NCBI GenBank assembly: GCA_013396915.1
Contig: VWZL01002837.1
Location: 1-64,000 of the forward strand
DNA: 64,000 nt
Source: Stercorarius parasiticus
Lineage: Eukaryota; Chordata; Aves; Charadriiformes; Stercorariidae
Direction: 5' to 3'
Part shown: positions 25,202-38,880 of the stretch, one piece after another
How positions within the stretch are numbered: position 1 is the first letter of the stretch
Layout of the letters: every line of letters starts with the position of its first letter
Notes under the pieces: generated by a model
The model's database searches: none
Seen by the model: only the letters and a program-made list of their open reading frames with translations
What the model was told of the DNA's origin: nothing
Made by a program: the position numbers and the translations under genes

Positions 25202-28021
25202 TAATTCTGAAGTAGTGTTCTTAGTTAGGGCCACAGGTGACAAATGTAATCCTAACTTTACTAAGTCAAGGTTGAACCTGCTGCTAATCTCGGTGAGACA
25301 CGAATTTCATTCCTGGGTTTCAGCAAAGACATGTGCACAGTAATGCCACTTACTGTGTGTACAAAAGTCTTAAGTAATTGCCTTAAAAAATTTAAGTAAT
25401 TGCTGTTTCCAGAATGGAAACTTTATAATGCAATGGTGCCAGTGGCACAGGAACAGAAAGGGCCTCCGCAACCTTTCATACCTGTGTTCTTCCGTGTGGC
25501 CAGATTTGCCAAGAAGGAGCAACGATTCTTGTTAAGCAAATTATTCCTAGTTGGATGCAAAAGAGCTACCAGCAGAAGTTATAACCAGGTACCTAACTTG
25601 AATAACATGAAAGCTAAACAAGGGAGAGAAGCATTTGACTTTTAAATGGAAATGGAAGAATGAGGTTAGCTATGCAGGAAGCAGGCGATAGTCTGGAACT
25701 TGATGGAAAATCAGTCTCATAAACATGAGAAAATTCTATTCTTTTTCCCTGTAATTTTTGAGGTATGAAATAACTGCCTTAAAAGCTTTCCTAGAGAAAC
25801 TGCAGCGAGAGGAGGAATTTAGAACATATAATTTGGTTCCATCCCAAAATACAGAAACATTGGCAGAAAATGGCAACTGTTACTAAAATTATTATTGGAA
25901 TTAAAAATATTAAATCTTTCCCACAGGAAATAATCGCAGGAATAGATAATGTAGAAATAGCAACTGTTAAAAAACACACACACACGCAAAAAACCAGTGT
26001 AAAAATGTTTTTCGTGGCAAAGAAATCTGCTGCAGCAAGAATATGGAAGTTGTGCCTTCCTCTGGTTTCTGTTCTGAGCAGTGAACGAGCAGTCAGTGAC
26101 GCAGTAAAAACAGAGTCCTGGACTTGTTCTTGTCAAAATAAACTGAGGATCTGACCCGTAAAGCTGTTGTCATCTTCTGCAAATGCAACAGTAGCTCCAA
26201 GCCCTGCAGAAGAAACTGGATCCTGGTGACATGGACAATTTAAATTCAAATGGACCGACGGATGCGCTGACTTGTCAGCTCTCATGGTTTGGAAAGTGCC
26301 TTTACTTCGGGTCTGCGAGATGAAAAATACCTCTGCCTGCATCTGCTCATTTTTAGATAGCGAAGAAAATGGGGCTTCATGAAGCAGGCCTTGTGTGATC
26401 TTAAGTATTTCTTAAACTTCAGTGGGGCTCAAAAAATAGGAGTGTGTAATGTGCACCTTGTCTCCTGGTCTTGGTCCCGGGATCTCCGTGACCCAGGAAG
26501 CCACAGGCACTTGGCCCCTTTGGCTGTTGTAAGAGAAGGGGGAATTGAATGCGCGAGGGGTACAGGTGGGTGAGGAGAAATAGCTGATAGTGTTAGATCA
26601 CGAGTGACAGCCAGGATAAAGATGGTCCAGCCTTGCTGCAGCATGCAGTGGTTACCCCACAGGGGTGCGTGTGTTGAGGAGAACATTGATGTTGGCACCT
26701 CCTGTTTGGCTCGCACTTTTTGGGAGCACACAGCCCACAATGCCCTCCTCAGAGAGTCCTGCTGGCCAGGAGGGAGGTGCATGTAGTCAGCCAGAGCCGC
26801 AGCTTTGGGTCACGCTGTACGGGGAGGAAAGAGGCTGCGTTGCCACCCGGCTCCCACACTGCCTCCATCCCTGGGCTGCTCTAAAGGAACGCGGGGCAAT
26901 AGCTCACTGCGATGCTGCGGGTTTGCCCAGCCAAGTGCCACAAAGGAGCTCACCACATGCCGGGAAGTGCTCATCACAGATGGTGAGGTTTTCCCCTAAA
27001 CTCCTGACTGGGCTTCTGAAGGCTGCATCAACTGCCCCCTAAATACACTTGTCATAAATAATAGCTTTTCTTTTTTTCCTTTTACGCTGTTGGGCAGCTA
27101 TGAGTGCTTTTTTTTCTTTTCAGGGCAACAGTTTGCACAACTCTGCTCCTTTCCAAAGGGAGCACCAATAGCTTTCTATGGCCAGAGGGGAAAGCGGGCT
27201 AGCGAGGAGAAGGATCTGCAGGTCGATCAGTAACTGGGCAAGTCTGATGGGATCTCTTTAGTAATGCAAAGTCTGAAAATGAAATCACCGCTCCTGAAAG
27301 CAGTAGCTCAGCCTCTCGTTGCAGTAGCCTCATGGTCTGATGAGTTATTGTGTCTTTTTGATAATTGCTTTCCATTGCATTGGTCATTCTTGGCCTTGAT
27401 AGCAACAGTAAGCTCAGCTTAATAACTGCCTGTGGCTTTTGTTGGTCTGATGAGAGCTTCAGAGTAGTTAATTTCTCTAAAAAGATACCTGATTGTGCTG
27501 AATAATCCAATTGTCAAAAAGGAAAGAAAGGAACACACATACATTTTTCATTTGTCTAACTTTGCTACTGGGTCCTTGACACAAAGGCAAATGTTCATTA
27601 GCAAATTCTTACAAAAGGCTCAGTCGTTCAATATATATATGTTGAATATATATATACACATTGCAGGTATGTTCACCAGCTATTTATAGTGTTTGGTTTT
27701 AGCTCAACATTGGGGGATTGGTAAGAGGGTTTTTGGTTTGGATTTCTAGACACGAAATTTAACAGGTAAGAAAGGTTGAAATTCAGGACTAATTTACAGG
27801 ATAACAGCTTCCAAAGCATCTGTGTAGCGTGTGGTTTAACCTGATGTTATGATGAAACTCCAATAAAAAGAGATTTTTTAAAGGAAGAACTCACTTGGGT
27901 GGAAACTGGGGAGACTGCAGGTACCCAAACCAAACAGGGACTGACCGGAACAGCAGTCAGTGTCAAGGCTGGCTTTACAGCTGCATTTGCCTTGGATGGA
28001 GCCAGGGGTGAATAAAAAGTA
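25202..28021. other. Intergenic stretch without recognised genes
   Basis: No gene is supported. Open frames up to about 125 codons near 26.4-27.0 kb lie in moderately GC-rich sequence. They overlap on both strands and match nothing I know. A short CA run (25976-25985) and an imperfect AT/TATA stretch (27630-27660) are present. Confidence 0.6.
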
Positions 28022-28185
28022 GGACCATAGAAGTGCCAATTAGAAGGGACCTCTGGAGATCTGGTCTGACCTCCCACTCACTGTGGGCCCACAGCCAGTG
28101 CTGGGTCTGGCTGGCCAGCGCTTTGTCCAGTGAAAGCCTCTGGGGATGGCATGTCATCCCCCAGCATGAGGAGCTGGCACTGAGC
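28022..28185 (-). mobile_element. Old CR1 LINE 3' fragment
   Basis: On the + strand: 'agaagggacctctggagatc', 'tgacctcccactca' and 'gcgctttgtccagtgaaagc', followed by 'ctctggggatggcatgtcat'. This follows the reverse complement of a CR1 3' end but with many changes and no intact octamers. Boundaries are approximate. Confidence 0.55.
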
Positions 28186-30370
28186 AGAGCAGGAGATGGC
28201 TGTCACCAGCCACATCTGCTGCTCTCCACGCCTGGCAGTGGGGATTGCATGGGTGTTGTTCCTCTTGGCATCGTGGCACTGCACGAAAGCCTCGTATCGC
28301 CATCGAGCATTGTGCTGTGGCTGTAGGAATGCATGGAGAGACAGCGTCCAGCTAAAGGACCTCAAAAGAAAGTACAGCTAAAGGGCTGCATGAAGGACTA
28401 GGAAGTTGTTGAGATGTTGGTGCACAGATCATCTTGGCTACATCCTCAGCCTTTGCCCACCACTGAATGGAGCTGTGCACAGCCAGAACACAAGTCTCAC
28501 CTGAAAGGGATCCTTTTCAGAAAATGTGCACCCACATAGCTGTAGATAAATGGGCTGACTGACAGAGACCGGATGCCATTTCACGGGTGGACGTGCCAGA
28601 TGAATGACAGAGCACCAGTAGGGATGATGACGACGATCTGCTGCAAGCCTTGCGGGACAGCAGTGGCATGTCACCAGGGGGAGTAATGCCTTCTCTATAT
28701 TCAATTTCTCAATGTATGCCTCGTCCTGGCTATGCAGTAGGACAGCAGCACTGACACAAGTCACTGCTCTGCCCCCCAAATGCTTAATGCTGGAGGAATA
28801 ATCTACATAAAAGTATCTCCCAGAAGAAAGTCGTCTTTCCGTTCCCAGGGATTGTGTGGGGACAGGCCGTTCCCCTCAGGGAACTCTATTTGCGTCGCTG
28901 AAGACAAAGTCACTGGGCAGAAAGAGGCCAATTCTAATCGAGTGGGTTTTTTTCCCAAAGAAAACGCTTCTCATAGGAAAATATTGGTTTGACAAAATAT
29001 AAATATTTTGGGGGAATTTACTGGTGCGTCTACAATTGTACTTCCAAAAAATGACAAAAATATATTGTTTCCAAAAAATCAAAGCAAAAAAAAAGTCATA
29101 AAAAGGCCAAGGGCTTGTATTGTGTATGACACAATTATATTCAAAATTATAAAAATAAAAATGAACTGCTGTGACTACGTCATTTTGATGTTTCCAGAAC
29201 AGATTTTGGAAATATAATTTCATGGAAATTTCCAACTGTGCGTTCCAATTTAGGCTTAAAGGACTTTATTTTAACATTCAATTTCCCACATAACAGGACC
29301 TGCCAATTTAAACTAGCTCTAAAAATAACAAAAGAGGTCAAACAGATCCAAATACTATCTGGAATTAAAATGAACTTAATTGACAACCTCATCTCGCGTG
29401 TAACTCTCACAGAGTCGAGCACGGCACATGGAGTGCCTGGCAGATGTCAGGCTGAGCACAGCACATGATGCCCCCAGGATACAACATTCTGAGGCATCTC
29501 CGCCTTCCCTGTCCCCACAGACTGTTGCTGTTTGACAGAGGGGCCTCCTGATGTTCCTTGACTGAAAACAAAGCCCACATAACCATGGCAATCGAAAGCA
29601 ACCCCTGCCATATGTAGCTCCCTAGCCAAAGCCAATTCCGTGTTCCTAACATTCTTGCACTTGGCCCTGGTAATTAATACAGTCATGACCTTGAAGCCTA
29701 ATTACTCGGTCGCAGTAAAATGAAGAACCTCAGGCAGGTTGGAGACGACGTACTCGAGGCAGTCTGCTGAGCAGCTGTGCTTGCAGTGCCTCTGTGGCTG
29801 CAGTGCTTTACTCTTGTGTTTGCCTTCTATTAAATTGAATCTACTTCAAAATCTCCTATATAGGGTGAGAAACTTGGTGGCAAGCTGCAAAATCACAATT
29901 GCTCGGTGTGGAGATTGCTTGGAGGGATTTTTAACATCTGGTTCGGGAATCAGATGATTTAATAAGTAGTTTTGCCAAAGCAGAGTAACTTGCTTCCAGC
30001 ACATTCCTCCTCTGGTTCCTGCTCCATCTCAGCCATAAGACACCTTGAGGTGACCTTACACTGTCCTAAGCAGCCCGGTCTGAATCCAGCACGAGAGGTT
30101 GGACTGGAGGAAGGGACGGGACCCCTTCCAACCCGGAGGAGTCTGCGGCTCTGGGCCAAGGATGGCCAGGACCTGCTGGGGGGTCCCCTGGCCACAGGGT
30201 GGAAGTCTCAGCAACAGAAAAAAGGACCAATAAATAAGATGAAAAACAGTTTATCTGGAAGGGAAAACCCTCTTTTCTAGGAGGATTTTTCCTCTTCTCT
30301 AGCTGAGAACCAGCAGGGAAAATGAAGCATGGCTGTACCCATCAGGAAGAAGAAACCAGTGATGATTTGT
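28186..30370. other. Intergenic stretch without recognised genes
   Basis: Mixed-composition sequence with only short open frames. Around 30098-30140 there is a piece like a CR1 3' tail ('gaggttggactggagg', then 'accccttccaaccc'), too short and diverged to call firmly. Confidence 0.5.
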
Positions 30371-30632
30371 AACACTTTTAAACTGAAAGAGGGGAGATTT
30401 AGATTAGATATCAGGAAGAAATTCTTTACTGTGAGGGTGGTGAGACAGTGGAACAGGTTGCCCAGGGAAGCTGTGGATGCCCCATCCCTGGAAGTGTTCA
30501 AGGCCAGGCTGGATGGGGCTCTGAGCAACCTGGTCTAGTGGGAGGTGTCCCTGCCCATGGCAGGGGCGTTGGAACTAGGTGATCTTTAAGGTCCCTTCCA
30601 ACCTAAACCATTCTATGATTCTGTGATTCTAT
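30371..30632 (+). mobile_element. CR1 LINE 3' end
   Basis: Contains 'agattagatatcaggaagaa', 'acagtggaacaggttgccca', 'catccctggaagtgttcaag' and 'ggctggatggggctctgagc'. It ends with 'cccttccaacctaaaccatt' and the 3' octamers 'ctatgattctgtgattct'. A different CR1 subtype from the 24.9 kb copy ('gcaacctggtctagtgggag'). Confidence 0.93.
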
Positions 30633-33600
30633 TATTAGTGGGCTTAGGAGTAACTTTGTGGTTCCCTGCTAAAGAAGAGTCACGGTACAGCACAGACGGG
30701 CCAACCCCAGTGACAGCAGCTGGAGATCCAGGGACAGGGAGGAAACTTTCCAAAACAGATTGCAGATCTCTGATTTTTTCCGCTCTTTTCTAATACATTT
30801 AAATTCACTTTGCAGCTAAATGACTGACTTAGATTAAAAGATTAACATCCTCACTCTTACATAAAGCTTCCTCATCCTTTTATTACGAATTTGGATGTTA
30901 CTTTGCATTTTCTGAGTGTCAACATACATAATCAGGCTTGACTTCCTTTTGAGAAATATCAATAAAATAACAGCTTCTACTGTCAGGCGCTGGCATGGTT
31001 CCCAGTTATTGAGCGACTTGAAACAACATTTGTCATTGCTAAAACACATTTTTTAATATAACATGGAATAGAAGTTTAACTGCTGCCCTCTTTTGGGCAG
31101 CATAATCACTGCTTATCTCTATTGAGATATTTTACCACTAACAGATACTGAATTATCTCAGTATTGGGAGCACAGTGATGCAATGAGTTTGTGCACAGCA
31201 TAATATCCTTTAATACCTCAAATTCCACATGCTGGTTTTACCTTCCTTTACAATTAAGAGTGGCTTGCCTATGAAGGACTTCTACAGTCAGTGATGGTTT
31301 CTGCATCTCCCCGTTCTTCTAGGGTTCCTGTGGGCACCGAACAACTCTGTGTGGCAGGATACTGTGGATCACAAACTCATGTTGTCAGCAAGAGTTTTAA
31401 TTGCTTACAGAATACCAGGGAGAATAGCATAGGTTTATCCAATCTCCGTAGCCTGATTTTCAGATGGCTTTCTCTTGCACTGGGAAGCCCAGAGTTAATA
31501 TGTACTTATATTAACATGAACATATTGTGCTTCTATTAAGACTCTTTCCCCTAGTGTCTTATTTATTTTTAAAGCGAATAACAGCAGTTAAGTGGTCACA
31601 AGGGGGATACCAGGATCTGTCAGAGCAGATACTGGTAAATGTCCCAAGACAAAAGCAGTAGAAATGTAGAGGCAGAGAAGGATGTTTAAAGCCCAGGGAA
31701 AAGACATTAAAGAACACCTGTGCCTTTGCAAATCAACTTCTAGTTTATTTTTAAATCCTGGGATATGAGTCAAAGGTGAAACATTTCCCTTTGAGTCCCT
31801 GCCCAGGGCAGCTATGGCTGATGAGCCCCCATGAGAAGAAGCAAGAGGTGGTCAGTATGGAACCAGTGGAGTTTTTCTGGGGAAACGCCTGTCCCTGGGT
31901 TGTACACTTTGCTTCCCCTTTCACACTTGCTGTCAGTGGACAAAAAGGTGAAATGAGGGAAGATACAGGTTCGGAAAATGTGTTGTATTGTGACCCCTCC
32001 AGTCTGCCTTTGCCTTTGGCTTCACTTTTCTCACTGAGGTTAAGCAGAGGAGATATAAAGGCTTGTCACTAGGATTATTTTCCCTTCTCCACTCTTGAGC
32101 AGTGGGTTGAAAGATGGATGTCTCATGTGTTCCTAAAAGGTGCTTACATGCATCTAATGTTTTAGTTGCCTCTTGCCATAATTTAGACAGCTCTGACAGC
32201 TCTCAGGTTGCTGCATAGATACCACAAAAGCCCCTCTGAAGTCCAAATCCCATGGGGTCCCTGAATTCATGGGACAAAGACACTCAAAGACCAAAACCTG
32301 CCCCACTCCTTACAAGCTGCTGAGGTCCTTCTTCAAGCTGATGCCAGGTTGGCACAAAATGAGATTCTCAACATAGAGAAGGGAGTTCTTACCTGACCAT
32401 CAGAGCCTATTTTGTTAAGACATGTTCCAGGTATCTCTAAGGTAAAGGGTGGCTAATTGTGTCTTGCTCGTTATGGCACTGGAATGGGGTGTAGGGTGAA
32501 ATTTCTGCTTCAATGCAAGATTTTTCAGTTTCTTTCTTCCATATCCAAATGCAGATGCTATTGTATAAACTGTACAATCTATGGGTTTTTTGCAGAAGAT
32601 TTTTGGGTTTGTGTATTCATCTTTTAAAAGAGTGTCTGATTAACTGGAATCAGTCCCTCTCTAGCTTAATACTGCTATTTATACAAAATAAAACCTCTTT
32701 AACATGTGAAATCAAGAGAGCATCCATGATAATGACAGCCAGTGGTCTGATGAGATGGACTGTCACTAGAGTGACAAGAGAAACTTCTGGATCCAGGAGC
32801 GGCAGAGATCCAACGTGAGCCCCTCTCCCACCTCCAGCCAGGAGGCCACTGACTACGCTCAAGCGAAAGCAGCTTCCTATTTGTTCACAGGTGAGAAAGC
32901 TGGGCTTTGGATGTCTACTCTCCGCAAACAGATGCAGATCTCTGACCAGAGGTACCAAACGGGTGATATAAGTGGTGTTCTTTTCCTCTGTATCAGACTT
33001 GGCTGTCTCAGGTGGCTCCCTTGGCAAAGGACTGTATTTATTATAAGCTTCTAATAAGATACCCAGCTCACCCTAAAAATTATTATGGCACCTGGCTATG
33101 TAATTTAAAGCTATAGAAGATTCATGGCACCCCAAGTTCAGGCACTGATGTCCCTTTTATTGATCTACCGTTGGTGATGTTTAAGGCTGAGGTCTGGATG
33201 TCCTCAGCAACCACTGATGCTAATGAGAGCTGAGAGCACCCATGCTCTCACTAGGTTAAGTGCTAATCTTAATAACTGCTGATCTGAACATTCCCCCTGC
33301 AGCAGGCAAGGAGAGGAAAAATGATCTGGAAATGTAATTCAGTCTCTCAGGACGAGTGTCCCATGTGCATCCTCGTCGCTGCTGCTGGAGCATCCCCTCA
33401 CAGATCATCTGAGCCACCACCTTTGAGAGATCTGGTGATACAGTGCTAAAATCTCATCCTAAATCTGATCAATTTAGACATCTAGTCTTTGCATAACTAC
33501 AACCAAGTTAACTGTGTAACGAATTTGTGTTTGTGTTGTTTGTCACCTCCTGAACTGGGCAGAGAGTACTCAGGGTCTAGAGTAGTCACTGTGGAGCCCA

Positions 33601-36600
33601 AGGGCAATCGCTTCATATGTTGGGAAAGCATTTTGCAGAGTAACATGTAAAGATAATAATTCCTGGACCCTGTAAGAAGCAGAAGCCAACGGTCAGTGTT
33701 TCCACAGCCGCCGCACAGCCATCGGACGCGTGCGAGCTGTGGTTGGTAGGGGCCATCTTGTGGTAAGTCGCTCGCACAGTCATTTTAAAACAGTCCGTAA
33801 GGAGATGCCGTTAGGCTAAAAAGAATAATTTGAGCCTCCCCCAACCTTTTTGTGTTACTGATAGTGTTTTAGGAACTCAAAAATGAAGATGGCTGACTCT
33901 GTAATAAGCAGTTGCATTAAATGCAGACTGTGTGAGGGCCTGCAAATGCTGACAGTAAGGCCCCAGCAACAGGCTGACTGAACTGGACAGAAAAAGGGAT
34001 TCGATCTTTTTCAGGTAGATTTTAGAAACTTCTCAGGTTTTAAGTTTAATTGCCTGGCAGTTTTGAAAACAGTGTCCAAGAAAACTTTTAAAAATGTATA
34101 CTATATTTATGACAACTCCATAGAAATGCTATAACAAATTTTTGGCATACAGGCTACCGCAGTTGGGGCCTGTCGTCAGGCGACAGAGCAGAGTATCGCA
34201 GGCTGTTGTAAGGCCAATTAAGGAAGTGAAAATAGTGGTGTTGGACCTGAATAACCTTGGAAATTGCTATGGAGATGCTCCGGTAGTGCATATTTTGGCC
34301 AAAGCACAAGGACACATGCAGCTTGGTTTCCTTTGCACCACAACCAAGACAACTGTCACCTCAATAGCTGCTTAAAACAAAATTACACTATTTTGTAAAC
34401 AGCAGTAACCTGCTTGTCTTCCGGAATTTTCTAAATATTAAAAAATCAGAAAATCAGTAAAAAATCAGTAAGAAGAGTTCTTTTTTTGCTTTAATTTATT
34501 GATTTTTGCTAATAAAGACTTGAAATTGAACTACATTATGCATTACTCATATATTGTTCTCACTGTAGGCTGTATCATTACTTACAGCTTAATTAATATC
34601 TATGTTTAACAAGTGGCACTTACCCCTATCTGGTTTTTTAATACTCAGTTTTCAGAAAAGTGTCTATTCACAGAATTGACTATAAGGTAATCCTCTGCTT
34701 CAAATAAGTGATGGCGGCACAATACTTGAAGAATAGTTCCAGTACAAAAAAAAGAAGGAAAAAGACACCTGGAAAGGGCCTCTTATCTTCATGACAGAGA
34801 AACTGGATCAATCATCGCGTTACTCTGAGGACTAACAAAATATTTGGATTAGAGAAACTAGATGCATTCCCTCTAAATAAAGGTGGCTTTCATTGCAGGA
34901 TTGGGTGAAAAAAAGAGAAATTGCCTGTTTTCAAACAAAAGTTAACACAGTTGCCATCATTATTCCAAGATTTCAACATCACTGAAAAAAGATGACTGAT
35001 ACATATAGCTATGTTGGAGTTGGTACATTGGCCTCCAGTGCATTTCCTGAAAATTTGGTAATAACCACTTCCTGGCTAATAAACGCAGTCTCAGAGTTTA
35101 TATTTGCCTTAATCACCTTGTCCTTCCGCTTCAGAGTTCATCCAGCCCAAAACAATGCTGTTGCTTTTCTTTCTTTCTTTTTTTTTTCAGACACATCCTG
35201 ATGCAAAGGAACAGGACGGAGGACATTGCACTGCTGGGTCTCAGCAAAGGGAGCTAACTGCTTGTGGCGTTACCTGAACTGTTGAAATGTTCCCGTGTTG
35301 GATCCTACAGACTTGCTATTGCCTGCCGTGTTGTGTTTCTTCCCATTTTTCATCATATTAGCACTAATACCTATTTTACTTAAATTATTCTGGATGGGTT
35401 ATTCCTAAATGCTGCTGCTGACAATGTTATGCCTATGGTAGCAAATTAATCAAGTTCTGTACTAACACAACGCCTTTGAAAACTGGAAGTAGTCAAAACA
35501 GCAGCAACAGAACAAACCAAACACAGTCATAGTCTGACTCCTGTCACACCATCCCAACATCCTGACAGAAAACCTCCTTCAGCATTTTTGTCAACGTGTA
35601 AATCCTTTGAATGCCCAATAGAAACAAACCAGATCTAACTCAACATAATACCTTCTTGTCGCCCATGTGGCATTTCTCCCTCCTTCATCCATACCAAAAG
35701 TCATGTTTGGACAATACCTTTTTCTCTCTTTAAGACAAGGTAAAGGACAAATTTTAGTCAGTATTTCTGCCCAGAAAATGGCACTCTCAAGCCTTAGAAA
35801 CATCTGGCTCTGCTGCTTTTTACTGTGCCACCCTGAAAACTTGACCGCTCCAGCCTCTTGAGCAACAGGAGTCTGAGGGAAACCATCCTCTGAGGAAATA
35901 AAATACTATCTTTGAGGCTAATAAAACTGTTTATCTCAATAGTTCTAGTCATTTAGGCAGACTGTTTACTCTGATGCTCACTTTCAAATGACACATGTAG
36001 AATTACTGAAAAATGTGCTGGCAGATGCTGCAGCTAAGAATAATGTGAAGCAGTCAGGTGGTTTGCACAGGGAAAACTTCTGTTTATGAAGATGAGTAAT
36101 CCAACAGATAATCTTGTTTTCTTAAGTTAAAATTCTAATAGGGAATATTTTCCTGATGTCAAATTGTCAATACATTATCAATTTGCTTTTTAAATTAAAA
36201 GTTTTAAAATAAACTGTCAGAGCATTTACAAATGGTGCGTAGAGACTAATTATAAATTAGGATTGCTGCCTTTATTTCTCCAAAGCAGGAGCCTTATCTA
36301 CTATTTTTGATGGTATAGGACAATTACTCTCAATACTTAAATTTGACATTGGTTGGTTGCTCACCATAGTTTTTTTATTAAGAGTTAAGCTGATTTTAAA
36401 ACTTGGTAGTTTTTCATATATTAAATAATCAAGCATGCTTCTAAGGGTAATACCCTCAAAATCCCCAAACCAAACCCAATCCAACCCCTGAGGATTAAGT
36501 GTGATTCTGCCAATCCCATGGTATTTGGGAAGCAAATTTTCAAAATGTGTAACATAGAAAACATATCTCTGTTATAAGATTGTTATTTTTCTTTCCTCAA

Positions 36601-36950
36601 TGGGTAGCATTTTGGGAGGCCGACTAGACTACTTAATTAGCCTGCTGGGCTACCAAATCTCTGATTTGATGTTCAGGATCTGTACTATCTGAATACACTG
36701 CATTGACTTTTCAGCCCTGTGCCGTCCTCTTCCCAGGACAGGTGTTTGTGTGACTGTGGGACTTGGCAGACTGGGGAATTAATCTTGCTGAAAAATAAGA
36801 CAACAGAAATGCTGTATTTATTTTTCCAGTTAGGAAAGTTTCCCCCAGCATGGGTCACTCCCATGCCCCCTCGGTTGTGCTGGTGTAATCCTGTAACTGG
36901 GGAGCAAACTTAGAGCAGAGAGCTTAGGCCAAAAAACAACCCAGTAAAAC
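30633..36950. other. Intergenic stretch without recognised genes
   Basis: AT-rich intergenic DNA. The odd part is 33.66-34.38 kb, with a small GC- and CpG-richer patch and two short open frames, described separately. No RNA gene or clear repeat was recognised. Confidence 0.55.
33660..34380 (+). other. Unexplained segment with two short open frames, possible old retroelement remnant
   Basis: A CpG-containing patch near 33.70-33.78 kb stands out from AT-rich surroundings. A 32-codon frame at 33883-33981 has a Cys-rich CIKCRLC motif. A 77-codon frame at 34142-34375 begins MAYRLPQLGPVVRRQ. I recognise neither. Short Cys-rich peptides of this kind occur in avian retroelement leaders, so a decayed LTR or LINE 5' piece is one guess; a non-coding conserved element is another. 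Confidence 0.25.
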
Positions 36951-37045
36951 CCACCTGCTCTAGGTGACCCTGCTCTGGCAGGGGGGTTGGACTAGATGAT
37001 CTCCAGAGGTCCCTTACAACCCCTACCATTCTGTGATTCTGTGTG
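36951..37045 (+). mobile_element. Very short CR1 LINE 3' end
   Basis: Only the last ~95 bases of a CR1: 'cctgctctaggtgaccctgc', 'ggggggttggactagatgat', 'ctccagaggtcccttacaac', then 'attctgtgattctgtg'. Nearly identical to the end of the 45.3-45.75 kb copy, including the unusual 'cccttacaacccct'. Confidence 0.93.
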
Positions 37046-38309
37046 AGTCTCTGAAAACAGAGGCTGCTAGTTTTATCTGGATTGGTTTTCTGAACAACTT
37101 CCATGCTTGGTGACATGGACGGTCATGCTGGGATGGTGAAGGAGCACAGGGAACTGGGGGGCTGGAAGGATGGGGCCAGGACGGGCAGGGTGGGGACTGC
37201 CTGAAGTGTCCCTCTTGCTGAAAGACACCTGTAATGAGACTAGCTCTACTCACTGCAGGAAAATTCATGAGTACAGTCTGGCCTGTCATGAGTTCATCAT
37301 TCTCCATGTTACTGTTTTTCTTTTGGAACAGATCACATATTGCTTTTTGGGTCATCAGCTTTCACCTGTGATCCTACCCTGCGCACAGGCTGCTGTGGGA
37401 ATTGATGCCTGGAATAGATCCTGAGGTTTTGCGCATATGAGACCAGCGGCTCACCAAGAAAAAAGATGGTTTCACAAATTTCACATTATGGTTTTCTTTA
37501 TTCACAGAATGTTTGCAAGCAAACTGCAATTTTAGCAGTTTTTTTTAGCTTTGGGAAGCTGTGTTCACAGCAAATTTCAGCCGTTTATCATAAATATTCC
37601 TTTGAGAAGTTAATACTCAAGGCTGCTTATCTAAGAGATATGATGCCTTATCATACTGTAATTTTTCAATTTCTGACTGGCTAACTTTATTATTAAGTAT
37701 TTGTTTTCTTGGTCAATACAAACATAATCACAAAATAAAACTGTGATTAAATAAATCAAAGCCTTTATCTGAAGAAACAAATGAATGCAACTTTATCTGA
37801 ATTTAGTTGAATAACCTTGTGAATGGAACTTCACTGACAACATTATACATGGACAACTAATAAGAAAATAATTGATGAAATATTTTTTAATATGCATTCT
37901 TTTAATACTCTGCTAGCTGGGAAAGAAGACAGGGAAGTCATGACATAAGAAAGCCATGACGGCCTCAAGGAGGTAAAGCACATTCTGATGATGCATTGGC
38001 ATCAGATGCATAAAATCTTCACAGCCATGCTGCTCAAGGTACTCGTCTTTAACCCCAGACATTGTATGAACCTATCTCCTAAATCAGTTCTAGCTCTAAA
38101 GGGTTAAGGGGCTGGCGATGATTGTGCCTGCTTTGTAAAATAACTCCAGGTTGGATCCCGAAAAGCATAGGTCAGTAAACCTTTTATATCTATCTGACAA
38201 TATATATCTGATTTTCTTGGCAAAAATGCCTAGAAAATCATGAGATGCTATGCTAATGTTTAACCAGCATGCTTTCTGTACAAGTCCAGCAATTTCATAG
38301 AATTACTTA

Positions 38310-38880
38310 AAAATTGTGATAAAATGATGGAAAAGGGTGAGGTAGTTTATGTTTATTTAGACTTTCAGGAGACTGTATAAGAAAGTAAGTGGTCCTGAAT
38401 TGAGAATTCAAATAATATAATAAAAAGGAACTGGTTAAAAATACAAAACCCTAAAAGAGATTTATGCTGTAACTGACAAAAATTAAGAACAGGTGCTTCA
38501 AGGTTATGCATTCATTCCATTATTGTTTAAGATACTGCCATCTGGAAGGGGAAATATTAAATAAAAAATCTGCAGATTGTACAAGTAAATTAATTCTTTT
38601 AAAAAAAAACAGGCACAGGCCATGAGAGATTTAATAAGAATATATGAATGGACAACATGATATCAAATGAAAATGTAAAAGTGACAAATACAATAAACAC
38701 TGGAGACAAAAACGTAAACTATTCATACACCTTCAAAGGGTCTAAATTAATTTGATGAGCTCAAGAAAAGCACCTGTGCATGAACATAGGCAGCTCCTTG
38801 AATATCTCTGGTAAACATGCTGCATAGCCAGGAAAGCATGTGAAATGTTACAATGGTCAGGGAATATATAACAATATTAA
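38310..38880 (+). mobile_element. Ancient CR1-like LINE fragment (reverse transcriptase region)
   Basis: The order of pieces follows the CR1 RT region: 'gtagtttatgtttatttagactttc' resembles the CR1 'tggacttcagcaaggccttt' block. Later come 'aactggttaaaaatac', then 'cattattgtttaagatactgcc', then 'tctgcagattgtac', which resembles 'tttgcagatgacac'. It is heavily decayed with stops in all frames. Boundaries are approximate. Confidence 0.4.
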
